From Anaerolineales bacterium (GTDB taxonomy: Bacteria > Chloroflexota > Anaerolineae > Anaerolineales > Villigracilaceae), in assembly GCA_020851785.1 (NCBI GenBank), contig JADZCC010000077.1, forward strand, positions 1 through 37,749: DNA of 37,749 nt, written 5' to 3'. Below, piece by piece: positions 1 to 7,917 of this stretch. Numbering within the stretch: the stretch's first letter is position 1; each line of letters opens with the position of its first letter. Position numbers and translations under genes: made by a program. The notes under the pieces were generated by a model that did not search any database, had not been told where the DNA came from, and saw nothing but the letters and a program-made list of their open reading frames with translations.

Positions 1-184
1 ATTCTGCCCTTCTGCGAATAAGGCTTCGATCGAATACTTTGTTTTGCTTCGCCATATTTGTATTGTCTTACCGCAGAGACGCTGAGAACACAGAGAAGAT
101 CTTTTGAAATTCTGCCCTTCTGCGATTAAGGCTTCGATCGAATACTTTGTTTTGCTTCGCCGGGCTTGTACGGTCTCACCGCAA
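1..184. repeat. Direct repeat, 108-bp period, two copies
   Basis: Bases 1-76 and 109-184 are near-identical; both begin ATTCTGCCCTTCTGCGA. The spacer (about 70-108) carries the motif CCGCAGAGACGCTGAGAA. Copy 2 holds the stop codon and last 20 or so codons of the DUF3052-like gene on the minus strand. Copy 1 keeps the same reading frame but has TAT where copy 2 has TAA, so it is a duplicated gene tail. Confidence 0.85.
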
Positions 185-548
185 AAGCCGACCAGGTTGC
201 ATTGATTGAAATTAACGCCACCCACTTCAAATTTGCCTCGGCGACAACGTCCCAGCCTTTATCGCGCGTTAAGTCAGTTTGAATTTTAGACGTTGCTTTG
301 GGAAAGCAAATCCAGATTAATGTGTTGGGTTTAAGTAACCATAAAATTTTGGGGAAGAGCGCGTCAATTTCTGTTTTTGTTTTTACGAAAATTTGAATCC
401 AATCGGATTGGGTGTCCGGCTTTTGTAAAATTTTTGCGCGGAGCGGAAATGGCTTTAATTCTTCCAGATAGTCATCAGGCGCGTTGAGAATGGTGGCTGT
501 GCAACCTTCCTTTAGCTTCATCTTTTTTGCTAAAGCAGATTCGGTCAT
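126..548 (-). CDS. DUF3052-like conserved hypothetical protein
   Basis: A 140-residue cytosolic protein of unknown function. The start at 548 is chosen because AGAGG lies 5 bases upstream; a longer reading to 578 has no ribosome-binding site. The order of features (an N-terminal K-x-G glycine-turn segment, a central W-I-Q-I-F-V-K strand, a late G-W-D-V-V stretch) resembles DUF3052 proteins, which lack an assigned role. The last 20 or so residues, after A-V-R-P-Y, are encoded by a tandem repeat that occurs again just downstream, so the native C-terminus may have been replaced. It lies 43 bases downstream of radA on the same strand and could share its transcript. Confidence 0.6.
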   Translation of the reverse strand: MTESALAKKMKLKEGCTATILNAPDDYLEELKPFPLRAKILQKPDTQSDWIQIFVKTKTEIDALFPKILWLLKPNTLIWICFPKATSKIQTDLTRDKGWDVVAEANLKWVALISINATWSAFAVRPYKPGEAKQSIRSKP

Positions 549-591
549 AAATCCTCTATGCCAACTGACAACTACCAACTGACTGCCGCCC

Positions 592-1983
592 TCAACTTTT
601 CTTCAACGCCACATCCAACGCCTGATCCAATGAACGGACTTCAATAATCTCAATCCCTTTTGGATAGGCTTCGCCAACGCGAATGGCTTTGGGGACAATC
701 GCAGTTTTGAAGCCCAGTTTTTGCGCCTCTTTCAAGCGCGCCACCATCTGACTCGGCATACGCAATTCGCCAGCCAAACCAATTTCGCCAATGAAAACCA
801 CATCCGCTTTCACGGGCAAATCCTTCCAAGAGGATGCAATCGCGGCGGCGATGGCCAAATCTGCGGCGGGTTCGTCAATTTGAATGCCGCCCACCACGTT
901 GACGAAGACATCTTGCTCGGCGAGCTTTAATCCCACGCGACGAGTTAAAACGGCGGTGATCAACAATAGACGATTGAAGTCCACGCCGTTGGCGGTACGC
1001 CGCGCATTGCCAAATTGAGTCGGCGAAGTTAACCCTTGAATTTCAACGAGAATTGGGCGCGTGCCTTCCATCGTCACAGCAATAGATGAACCTGCGGCAT
1101 TGACCAATCGCTCCGCCAAAAACGCTTCGGATGGATTGGTCACTTCGCTCAAACCGCCTTCGCGCATTTCAAACACGCCCACTTCAGAAGTTGCGCCGAA
1201 GCGATTCTTCACCGAACGCAATAAACGATAGGCTTGAAAGCGGTCGCCTTCCAGATATAAAACTGTATCCACAATGTGTTCCAACACGCGCGGGCCCGCA
1301 ATGTTGCCTTCTTTGGTCACATGCCCAATCATAAATACCGAAACGCCCGACGATTTCGCCAATTCTCTTAATTGAGAGGAACATTCGCGCACTTGCGAAA
1401 CCGATCCGGCGGAGGAATCAATTTCAGAGAGATAAACCGTCTGGATCGAGTCAACAATCAGCAGGTCTGGTTGCGAAGCGCGGACGTGATTCAAAATCAC
1501 CTCCAGGCTGGTTTCAGTCACCAGCAGGAGTTGCTCGGGCAATTTTTTATCGTTCAGCCGCACGGCCCGCATTTTGATCTGGCGTTCCGATTCTTCGCCT
1601 GAAACATATAAAACCTTTTGCGTCTTGGCCATCTCCATGGCCATTTGCAACATCAGCGTGGATTTGCCAATGCCCGGATCGCCGCCCACTAAAACGATGG
1701 AACCCGGCACGATGCCGCCGCCGAGGACGCGCGCAAACTCGCCAATCGCCAATGGCACGCGTTCTTCCGCTTCGCCCCCGACCTTTGAAATGGGTTGCGG
1801 CTCCGAGCGCCCACTCAGCCCGCGCACGTTCGCCGCGCTCTTCTTAACTGTGGATTCGTCGTGAACGACTTCTTCGAGCATGCTGTCAAACGCGCCGCAC
1901 TGCGGGCATTTGCCCATATAACTCGCGGAGACTCGTCCGCATTGCTGGCAGACAAACCGGGTGTGTGTTTTTGTTTTTGCCAT
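592..1983 (-). CDS. radA: DNA repair protein RadA (Sms)
   Basis: A 463-residue branch-migration ATPase acting with RecA in recombinational repair. Visible in order: an N-terminal zinc finger with two CxxC pairs (CQQCG and CPQCG, residues about 13-30), Walker A GGDPGIGKST near residue 100, a Walker B-like LLIVDS segment, the RadA-specific KNRFG motif near residue 260, and a C-terminal Lon-protease-like domain ending in an IIEVRSLDQAL segment. Length is normal for the family. The probable promoter at 2054-2076 contains a near-match to an SOS box, suggesting damage induction. Confidence 0.97.
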   Translation of the reverse strand: MAKTKTHTRFVCQQCGRVSASYMGKCPQCGAFDSMLEEVVHDESTVKKSAANVRGLSGRSEPQPISKVGGEAEERVPLAIGEFARVLGGGIVPGSIVLVGGDPGIGKSTLMLQMAMEMAKTQKVLYVSGEESERQIKMRAVRLNDKKLPEQLLLVTETSLEVILNHVRASQPDLLIVDSIQTVYLSEIDSSAGSVSQVRECSSQLRELAKSSGVSVFMIGHVTKEGNIAGPRVLEHIVDTVLYLEGDRFQAYRLLRSVKNRFGATSEVGVFEMREGGLSEVTNPSEAFLAERLVNAAGSSIAVTMEGTRPILVEIQGLTSPTQFGNARRTANGVDFNRLLLITAVLTRRVGLKLAEQDVFVNVVGGIQIDEPAADLAIAAAIASSWKDLPVKADVVFIGEIGLAGELRMPSQMVARLKEAQKLGFKTAIVPKAIRVGEAYPKGIEIIEVRSLDQALDVALKKS

Positions 1984-2053
1984 AATTCATCTCTTAACTC
2001 CCGCTACTTTTTAGGACGTGCGTCACGAAGTAGTAGAGGGCTGGGGTCAGGTC

Positions 2054-2076
2054 AGTATAACAGAATTTTTGTTCTG
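2054..2076 (-). promoter_or_regulatory. radA promoter with degenerate SOS-box-like inverted repeat
   Basis: On the minus strand an extended -10 (TG-T-TATACT, hexamer 2054-2059) lies about 70 bases upstream of the radA ATG. Just upstream is CAGAACAAAAATTCTG (2061-2076), holding GAAC-N4-ATTC, one mismatch from the Gram-positive-type LexA consensus GAAC-N4-GTTC. An operator between -10 and -35 would block polymerase. The -35 box is poor. LexA binding is inferred from the motif only. Confidence 0.45.
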
Positions 2077-2106
2077 TTTTTGTAATGAGACAAATCAACG
2101 GCGGGA

Positions 2107-2135
2107 TTGACATTTTAGAACAATTGTTCTAAAAT
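2107..2135 (+). promoter_or_regulatory. Strong promoter with 22-bp perfect palindrome (LexA-like operator)
   Basis: TTGACA (2107-2112), a 17-base spacer and TAAAAT (2130-2135) form a near-consensus sigma-70 promoter for the gene at 2180. A perfect 22-bp palindrome (2113-2134) with core GAACAATTGTTC fills the whole spacer and overlaps the -10. GAAC-N4-GTTC is the LexA box of Firmicutes and several other phyla. Placement is ideal for repression. Another repressor that recognises this dyad cannot be excluded. Confidence 0.7.
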
Positions 2136-2179
2136 AAAGAAAGTTGTTGTTATTTTGTTCTGATCAAAAGGAGACCCTG

Positions 2180-2923
2180 ATGAACCGCTCCCTTAACATT
2201 CAATTGATTCCCTTTCTAAAAAAGACGGCTCTGCGGCGTGGCGCAATTTTTGGCTCCATCCTAATCGTTGCCCTGCTGGCATTTGAAGTCTTCAACTTTG
2301 GAACCACTTCCTTCGCCCTGAGCGACATGCTCGGCAATTTGAAATTTGCCGGGGTAAGCTGGTCCACCATTTTGGCGCTGGCCTTCTGCGGCATAGATTT
2401 TGCCGGCGTGGCCCGCCTTTTCACTCCCGAACAGGGGCGCGACGAACCCGCCGAAGTATATTATCTCTTTGGCGCCTGGCTGTTGGCGGCGGCCTTTAAC
2501 GCCGTGCTAACCTGGTGGGGCGTTTCGGTGGCGATCCTCAATCACAACGCCGAAGGCGGCGTTTTGTTGGGGCAGGCGACGATGACCAAATTGGTGCCGA
2601 TCTTTGTGGCGGCGATGGTCTGGCTGGTGCGCGTTTTGATCATTGGCACGTTTTCGGTGGCGGGCGAGCGGCTCTTCACGCTGGCGGATGCGCGCAATTC
2701 GCAAACGGCGTATCGCAATCAACCCGCTCCGGCGTATTCCCAGCCGGTTTATAACCCCGCGCCCAAGCCTCAGCCGCAACCGTATCGCGCTCCCAAGCCT
2801 ACGCCCAACTATCCGATTAACCGCCCAACGGTTGAGCCAACCTATCATCCAGTGGGGATGAGCGCCAGCCCAATGGAAGGGCGCGAGCGCGTTGAAAGAA
2901 ATTCATATTCCGTTAGGAGTTAG
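2180..2923 (+). CDS. Four-helix membrane protein with proline-rich tail, unknown
   Basis: A 247-residue protein. The start at 2180 is set by AAGGAG seven bases upstream. Hydrophobic segments lie near residues 19-37, 57-70, 97-115 and 140-160. They are followed by a cytoplasmic-looking tail of about 80 residues rich in Pro, Tyr, Gln and Asn with PQPQPYRAPKP-type repeats. I recognise no family. It has a near-consensus promoter with a LexA-like dyad, which would make it a DNA-damage-inducible membrane protein; that link is inference. The tail looks disordered and could be a protein-interaction segment. Confidence 0.75.
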   Translation: MNRSLNIQLIPFLKKTALRRGAIFGSILIVALLAFEVFNFGTTSFALSDMLGNLKFAGVSWSTILALAFCGIDFAGVARLFTPEQGRDEPAEVYYLFGAWLLAAAFNAVLTWWGVSVAILNHNAEGGVLLGQATMTKLVPIFVAAMVWLVRVLIIGTFSVAGERLFTLADARNSQTAYRNQPAPAYSQPVYNPAPKPQPQPYRAPKPTPNYPINRPTVEPTYHPVGMSASPMEGRERVERNSYSVRS

Positions 2924-2993
2924 TCGTTTCCACGACCTAAATCTGCAAGTCCACTCCATCCAATCGCTGAGCCGCCGTAAGGCGGTTCATGCG

Positions 2994-3782
2994 TTAAAGC
3001 GGGAGCGTGACGGATTCTGACGGCGGCTTGGGTTCTTTGGGGCGCAAGGCGGTGAAGTAGGCCAACGGCCGATACCCCAGCCGACGATACAACCCTAAAG
3101 CCATATCCGAAGAGACGAGCGCCATGCGCGAAGCGCCTTTTTTGAGACATTCCACATGCATTCGCGCCATCAGGGAGGAACCGACGCGCAGGTTGCGATA
3201 ATCCATCAGCGTGTAAAGTTGATGCACGTATCCCACGCCCGGATAGACGGTAATCAACTGCGCCCATCCGGCAATCTTCCCGTTCCATTCGGCGTAAAAG
3301 TTTTGGATATAAGGATCGTCCAGCGTTTCCTGTGGGATGTTTTCGTTTTCCAAATATAACGCCTGATTGACGCGGTTTAGTTGTTCTGCCGTGTTAATCT
3401 TTGTGACTGGAAGCGCTTCGCCGCGCGCCGGATTGGGGATGTCGTACCCTAAAATGGGCCCCGCCCGAACAAACTCGTAGCCGTATTCGGCATATTGATT
3501 TTTGATTTCACGAGCCGAGGGCTTGGAATGAAAGACAGTGACGACATATTTTTTGCCCTGTGTGGGATAGCCTTCAATGGCTTTGGCGACGGTGTAGGCG
3601 TCTTCATCCAGAGCGAGAAATTCAAGCGGAAAGGGCGAGACCGGCGCCGAGCCGTATTCTGAAACGCCAATCGGCCCCAGATCGCGATATTGGGTTTGAT
3701 ACACCGCTTTATGGATGTAATTAGTCGAAGCGACCATCGCCTCGACCACCCAACTGTTTTCAAGCCGTGGAAAAGGAGACAT
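2994..3782 (-). CDS. GNAT-family N-acetyltransferase
   Basis: A 262-residue protein with a GNAT fold in the C-terminal half. Near residues 170-225 it has the strand W-A-Q-L-I-T-V, then R-x-x-x-V-G-S-S-L-M in the acetyl-CoA loop (a variant of R/Q-x-x-G-x-G/A), and near the end the typical G-L-Y-R-R-L-G-Y-R motif. The N-terminal half is unlike GNAT and probably a second, degenerate acetyltransferase-like domain. It starts 3 bases after the stop of the upstream acetyltransferase, so the two are cotranscribed. The substrate cannot be told. Confidence 0.85.
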   Translation of the reverse strand: MSPFPRLENSWVVEAMVASTNYIHKAVYQTQYRDLGPIGVSEYGSAPVSPFPLEFLALDEDAYTVAKAIEGYPTQGKKYVVTVFHSKPSAREIKNQYAEYGYEFVRAGPILGYDIPNPARGEALPVTKINTAEQLNRVNQALYLENENIPQETLDDPYIQNFYAEWNGKIAGWAQLITVYPGVGYVHQLYTLMDYRNLRVGSSLMARMHVECLKKGASRMALVSSDMALGLYRRLGYRPLAYFTALRPKEPKPPSESVTLPL

Positions 3783-3785
3783 ACG

Positions 3786-4670
3786 CTACTCGAATTGATC
3801 CAGCGTGCTTTCGCCGTGTGTGAGTAAGTACAACCCACGCGCACGCCGGTCATCTACGGAATGATCAAAGATGAAATCGGTGACGATGAATTTTTTTTCA
3901 AAGGCAGTTTCAAAAAATTCGCGGACAAAGAAGCGCCAGTCGCGGGCCAGGGCAAAGTCTTTGCTTTTAAGGTCGGCGAAATCGGCGGGAATTTCCGCCA
4001 ACAGGAGGCGGCGCTCAAAGGGTGGAATCTGCTCGGGTGGGCGCGGCAGGCTATCGGTCGGATAATGAAGCGGATAGAGCAGTTTGAGTCCACTGCGGGC
4101 GATGTGTTTCAAATTCAAGGTGGCGCGCGAATCGGCGCCGAGTCTTTTCTTCACGCGGTGTGTGTTCAGCCACCAATCCACTTGAAAGCGGTCGGAGGGT
4201 AAACCGGCGTTGAGGCCGTCGCGCATTTCGCCATATTCAGAGCGACGATAGGTGGAACACACGGCGCCGAGTTTGGCAAGGTTGAGGTAGGCGTTGCGAC
4301 TCATCAGCGGGTCGAACGTCCAGGTGGCATGGTCGAGCCCCTGATGACGGAGCATTTGCCATTGCGCGCGTTTCAGCGCAAAGCCCACGCCGCCATCGCG
4401 AAAGTTGGGATGAATGCCGAGCATGTGCGAACAATGTTTTAGGCGCGGGCCGTCTGGCGTTTGTTCGAACCCGGGAAAGCCAAAAATAAAACCGATAAGT
4501 TCCTCGTTTTGAAACGCGCCCAAAATCAGCCCGCCGTTATGCACGGCGGTAATCAACAGGTGCATGGGCACAACGTCCGTTTCGGAGCCAGTCCAGACCC
4601 GGCGTTGAAGTTCTTCAACGCGAGCCATCTCTTCAGGAGTTTCCAGGACGCAAATATTAAACTCGGACAT
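3786..4670 (-). CDS. COG3375-type GNAT acetyltransferase
   Basis: A 294-residue protein. The start at 4670 overlaps the end of the epimerase gene; the longer reading to 4913 adds 81 codons that are only shadow of that gene. Visible are L-I-G-F-I-F-G-F, then H-S-H-M-L-G-I-H-P-N-F-R-D-G-G-V-G as the acetyl-CoA loop, and W-T-F-D-P-L-x-S-x-N-A-Y-x-N, which marks the uncharacterised predicted acetyltransferases of COG3375. Second gene of a three-gene leftward operon. Substrate unknown. Confidence 0.85.
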   Translation of the reverse strand: MSEFNICVLETPEEMARVEELQRRVWTGSETDVVPMHLLITAVHNGGLILGAFQNEELIGFIFGFPGFEQTPDGPRLKHCSHMLGIHPNFRDGGVGFALKRAQWQMLRHQGLDHATWTFDPLMSRNAYLNLAKLGAVCSTYRRSEYGEMRDGLNAGLPSDRFQVDWWLNTHRVKKRLGADSRATLNLKHIARSGLKLLYPLHYPTDSLPRPPEQIPPFERRLLLAEIPADFADLKSKDFALARDWRFFVREFFETAFEKKFIVTDFIFDHSVDDRRARGLYLLTHGESTLDQFE

Positions 4671-4671
4671 G

Positions 4672-5646
4672 TTAGCGGATGAAGATGGAACGCAAAGCGT
4701 TGAACGCCGCGGAGGTTTTTTCCATAACCTTATTCCACAGCTTTTGAGTCCAGGTTTTACCCAGCAGGTAATCGAGGCGATAGGTGAAGCGCGCAGGCAT
4801 GAGCCCAAAAATACGCGGCATGGAATCCACCGCGCAGGTGCGGTTGACGGCAAAATAATCCATCCAAAACGAAGAGAACGGAAATTTGGACGAAACGCCT
4901 TCCAGAAAAACAATTAAAGCGCGCAGAAAAATTGGGTTTAGCGGGACGAGGATGCGTTTGCGGCGGGTGGTGAGCAGGATGGTTTCAATAATTTGTTGCA
5001 AAGTAAAAAATTCACTGCCGCCCAGTTCGTAGACCTTGTTCACCGTGCGATCGTTTTGTAACGACCACAAAATGCAGGTGGCTAAATCCTCCACCCAAAT
5101 GGGTTGCGCCACCGTGCGCCCGCCCGCGGGAATGGGAAAAAAGAAAATGGACTTGCGAATTAAACGCGCGAGGTTGTTGGTGAGGTGATCTTCCGGCCCA
5201 TACACCAGCGAACTGCGCAAGATGGTGTACGGCACTTTGCCGTTGCGGATGAATTCCTCCGCTTTGCCTTTGGCTTTAAACGCGGGATAGGCGGACGAAG
5301 AGGCCGCGCCTAAATGGCTAAGATAGACGATCCTTTCCACGCCCGCATCTGCCGCCGCTTCGACGAGATTCGCCGTCCCTTGCACATCCGACACGGAAAG
5401 GTTGCCGCGACTGCCCTGATTTTCCGCGCTGGCCAGGTGAATGATGGTGTCCACATCGCGAAGCGCGGCGCGCAGTCCGCGCACATCGGCCAGCGAAACG
5501 ACGGCCACTTCTATGGGAACGCCTTTCGGCAGGCGCGGCGTGTGCGCCGAAGGGCGGAGTAATGCGCGGAGCGGGTATCCAATTTCGGAAAGCTGGCGCA
5601 CCAACGTGCGGCCAATAAATCCGGTTGCGCCGGTGAGGAGAATCAT
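4672..5646 (-). CDS. NAD(P)-dependent epimerase/dehydratase, atypical SDR
   Basis: A 324-residue Rossmann enzyme. The dinucleotide motif TGATGFIGR (residues 5-13), a D-x-I-I-H-L-A-S segment near residue 66, and Y-P-A-F-K (the YxxxK catalytic pair) near residue 120 are present, with a C-terminal half typical of the complex-I NDUFA9-like atypical SDRs. A late W-x-D-Y-F-A-V stretch may touch membrane or substrate. It leads an operon with two acetyltransferases, but no pathway marker gives its substrate. Confidence 0.85.
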   Translation of the reverse strand: MILLTGATGFIGRTLVRQLSEIGYPLRALLRPSAHTPRLPKGVPIEVAVVSLADVRGLRAALRDVDTIIHLASAENQGSRGNLSVSDVQGTANLVEAAADAGVERIVYLSHLGAASSSAYPAFKAKGKAEEFIRNGKVPYTILRSSLVYGPEDHLTNNLARLIRKSIFFFPIPAGGRTVAQPIWVEDLATCILWSLQNDRTVNKVYELGGSEFFTLQQIIETILLTTRRKRILVPLNPIFLRALIVFLEGVSSKFPFSSFWMDYFAVNRTCAVDSMPRIFGLMPARFTYRLDYLLGKTWTQKLWNKVMEKTSAAFNALRSIFIR

Positions 5647-5836
5647 GCATAAATTATAGCAGAGGGGATTTTGCGCTTCCGTTTTAAAGGGATTGACAAA
5701 ATTGATAAAAGAATTCGCAATCGTTCTGCGTTATTTCAATTACGCCACAAGCATGGTTTAGTTTGTAACTTATCGCTTGTCTCATAAATAAGTAAACTTT
5801 TCGTTGAAAATTACGAAGAAAAATTGAATTTTTTGT
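5647..5836. other. AT-rich intergenic DNA, no gene seen
   Basis: I find no convincing reading frame, RNA or repeat here. Composition is clearly more AT-rich than the housekeeping genes to the left, marking the left edge of the accessory stretch. Confidence 0.5.
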
Positions 5837-5999
5837 TTACCAAATTATGCGATACTCTGTAGGCGGATTTGGTCGTCTGCTTTTTCGCAAGATGTAAATT
5901 GGCGTGAAGATCATTGCAATGCCCACGCCCAATATGGCGCACGACGCGAAGCGATAGTCCCACCCGTTAAGCGCGCTTTGCTGGGCGATTAGGTATATG
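5837..5999 (-). pseudogene. C-terminal remnant of an MFS transporter
   Basis: A minus-strand frame with no start, stopped at 5837, encodes about 53 residues. It contains LIAQQSALNGWDYRFA, then a membrane helix (ILGVGIAMIFTPIYIL) and a basic tail (RKSRRP). This matches the last helix and cytoplasmic end of drug-exporter-type MFS proteins, which often have Q-x-x-x-x-x-x-x-D-x-x-x in the last periplasmic loop. A stop precedes it in frame at about 6012, so the rest of the gene is gone. The assignment is from pattern only. Confidence 0.55.
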
Positions 6000-6087
6000 G
6001 AATTTTAAGAAGGAGGGAATTACTACACACAGAAATTAGATCTTTACGAGACAATCCAGAGAGTTGCCTCGTAAAGATATTTACATG

Positions 6088-6444
6088 CTATTTCTCTAAA
6101 TCATTAATTGTAAACTCCCAATTCCCTGATACTTCTGCGCTAGCGATAATATTTAGCGCTTTTTGGGCTTCTTCGGTAGTGAATGATTTATGATTGTCTA
6201 CAAGGATAATATTTGCGCTACCATTGATGTTTTCTTCACATTTTGCATGCAATCCATAAGATTGCGCCTTAGGGCTTGTCTCTAGCCGTTGTTGTAATTC
6301 TTCACAGGGGGCATTACAAACCTTTGAATAGCTTTCTTTGTCACTCTTTGTTCCTATTTCGGGGAACCATGGTTGATTTACAGATTTTCGCCAAAAACAG
6401 GGCTTCTTGGGGATAAGTTTTGTCAGGCAATCAGCGTAATATTT
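6088..6444 (-). pseudogene. 5'-truncated third copy of the 245-residue secreted family
   Basis: An open minus-strand frame of 118 codons with no ATG and an in-frame TAG just upstream (6445-6447). Its C-terminal part aligns with the two intact paralogues (6590-7324 and 10564-11295): Cys, then a Q-x-x-L helix, then K-C, a Gly-rich turn, E-E-A-Q-K-A-L, and V-x-G-x-W-x-F. The homology of the upstream promoter and leader with the copy at 10.4 kb stops at 6444, so a deletion joined the leader to the middle of the gene and removed the signal peptide. Confidence 0.6.
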
Positions 6445-6475
6445 CTATCTTCGCAGGCCAATAAGATAGACACAT

Positions 6476-6528
6476 GGTTGCGATGTTAGCATGGTAGGCG
6501 TTTTCGCGCATCAGGGTTAACCCTGATG
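6476..6528 (-). promoter_or_regulatory. Operator/promoter module, copy 1
   Basis: Palindrome CATCAGGGTTAACCCTGATG (6509-6528) centred between 6518 and 6519; extended -10 TG-C-TAACAT (hexamer 6483-6488); predicted start near 6476. The palindrome centre is 42.5 bases from the predicted start and no -35 hexamer is apparent. It now faces the headless gene fragment at 6088-6444. Confidence 0.7.
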
Positions 6529-6544
6529 TTTCTGTTGGAAAACA

Positions 6545-6585
6545 AAAAGAGTGGGCCGCTAAAAACAGCCCACTCTTTTTGCGCT
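6545..6585. terminator. Bidirectional intrinsic terminator
   Basis: AAAAAGAGTGGGC and GCCCACTCTTTTT flank a short loop: a 13-bp stem with A-tract before and T-tract after, so it can stop transcripts from either side. It sits just past the stop codon of the secreted-protein gene at 6590. A near-identical copy is at 10518-10557. Confidence 0.85.
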
Positions 6586-6589
6586 AATA

Positions 6590-7324
6590 CTACTTTAGCT
6601 TAAATATCCAAGGTCCATCCACTATGTCAATAAAAGCTTCTAATGCAGTTTCTCTGGCTTCTTGTTTACTCATAGCATCTGGCTTTTCAGATACTACAAA
6701 ACCGCCGCTTTTATCGCACTTTACCTTTATTTCTTTCTTTGCGTCATCCAACTTTTTCTGGGCTTTGTCGCAATCTGGGAAATCTGCCAGCGGCGTGGAG
6801 ATGCGTGAAATTGTAAGCGTCAAATCATCCAGACTGGTACTGGGCGATATGGGAAAATATAAACGAGCGCAATTCCCTTGAAAATTTCCATTTGCATCTT
6901 TATCGTAACCGCTCATAATTTTCCAGCTGTATATCAATATGGTTTCATTGGCGGTAGTTAATGCAATTGAACTTTGAGTTTGACCTCCCAATGTAAATTC
7001 ATAATCTGTTTTTTGTTCAGGAAAGTCGTAGCACACATCTGCAGTGAAATATTCTCCGTCGGTAGTTTCAATCCCTGTGCCAGTTACCTCCATTTTGATT
7101 TCGTTTACTTTCTGAGTTAATGGATATTTCACAGCGTCAACAGGTATGTTGGCGGGCGCTGGGATGTCTCTAACCGTTGAGTTTTCATTGGAACTGGATG
7201 CCAGTTCAATAGATTGAGCGGCAACTGTACTTGGCCGGGAGCGTAGAATTGTAATTGTGCCTATGCTTGTGATAAGCGCTAAAATCACAGCGCTTACAAA
7301 AATAGATTGAAAATTCTTTTTCAT
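6590..7324 (-). CDS. Secreted protein, 245-residue duplicated family (copy A)
   Basis: A 244-residue protein of unknown function. The start at 7324 has AGGAG seven bases upstream; the ATG six codons earlier lacks one. A signal sequence or anchor lies at residues 7-25, then a low-complexity Ser/Asn/Pro stretch to about 60. The folded part has E-Y-F-T-A-D-V-C-Y-D-F-P, L-G-G-Q, C-A-R-L-Y-F-P-I-S-P and L-T-L-T-I-S-R, as a beta-rich domain. The ending has C-D-K-A-Q-K-K-L, V-K-C and D-I-V-D-G-P-W-I-F-K-L. Four cysteines are conserved with copy B. Second gene of a two-gene operon behind the DUF2690-like gene. Confidence 0.8.
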   Translation of the reverse strand: MKKNFQSIFVSAVILALITSIGTITILRSRPSTVAAQSIELASSSNENSTVRDIPAPANIPVDAVKYPLTQKVNEIKMEVTGTGIETTDGEYFTADVCYDFPEQKTDYEFTLGGQTQSSIALTTANETILIYSWKIMSGYDKDANGNFQGNCARLYFPISPSTSLDDLTLTISRISTPLADFPDCDKAQKKLDDAKKEIKVKCDKSGGFVVSEKPDAMSKQEARETALEAFIDIVDGPWIFKLK

Positions 7325-7393
7325 GAGTTTCTCCTGATTCATTTTCTTAACAGATACTTTAGGTCACTTAATCTTTACGGGATTTAATGTCTA

Positions 7394-7864
7394 TTATGGG
7401 GTACAAGGAGTCGTCAGCGGGCCTGTAATGTGGCTAGTTCCAATTCTCCCACACGCTTTTATAGATGTTGGAAGGGAAGGAACATAGCGTTGCTGAGTAA
7501 ATACCACCTGACCGGGGGCTAATACTCCTGGTGATGAAATGGTGTAATATCCTTTTAATGTTGCGTTAAGATAGAACGATCTTCCGTAGGGATAATCTAC
7601 ATTCGTTGTTCTTGCCCAAACGGTTTTGCATCCGCCGGAATAACGTAAATCAACCTGAGCGCTTGCTGGAAGTACTTGTGCAATAATTGACTGTGTGCCG
7701 TTTGTTGAACATCCTGAAGAATCTGGGAAAAGCCCATTACAACCTGTTCCAGAACATGCGGCAATTGCAGAGCCGACAAAACTGGCAATTGGAAGGCTGG
7801 TAAGGGTATACAGGGTAGCGGTCAACAAGATGACCCTTATGAATTTGTGAGCGTTATATTTCAT
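7394..7864 (-). CDS. DUF2690-like secreted protein (copy A)
   Basis: A 156-residue protein. The start at 7864 has AAGGA upstream; the earlier in-frame ATG at 7915 would lie within the predicted leader. A signal peptide ends about residue 36 (G-S-A-I-A-A). The mature part has C-x-G-x-x-C-N-G-x-x-P-x-x-x-G-C, then V-D-L-R-Y-S-x-x-C-x-T-x-W-A-R, the pattern of DUF2690 proteins, otherwise known mainly from Actinobacteria and without a defined role. The paired cysteines suggest disulphides outside the membrane. An I-A-A-C lipobox is possible, but the Cys is also the first one of the domain. Driven by module copy 2. Confidence 0.75.
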   Translation of the reverse strand: MKYNAHKFIRVILLTATLYTLTSLPIASFVGSAIAACSGTGCNGLFPDSSGCSTNGTQSIIAQVLPASAQVDLRYSGGCKTVWARTTNVDYPYGRSFYLNATLKGYYTISSPGVLAPGQVVFTQQRYVPSLPTSIKACGRIGTSHITGPLTTPCTP

Positions 7865-7917
7865 GGCATTATCCTTTTTTGTTTTAAGACTTATACGAAC
7901 TTCGTAGAACAGCAAGA

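Noticed and set aside
3786..4913. Longer acetyltransferase reading with 81 extra N-terminal codons
   Set aside because: The extra part overlaps the epimerase gene in another frame, has Trp/Pro/Arg-rich shadow composition, and the domain starts at 4670 beside the upstream stop.
6510..6530. TCAGGGTTAACCCTGA palindromes as simple terminators
   Set aside because: Two copies are followed by T-runs on the plus strand, but no plus-strand gene feeds them, and all four keep a fixed distance to an extended -10 on the minus strand, which fits an operator better.
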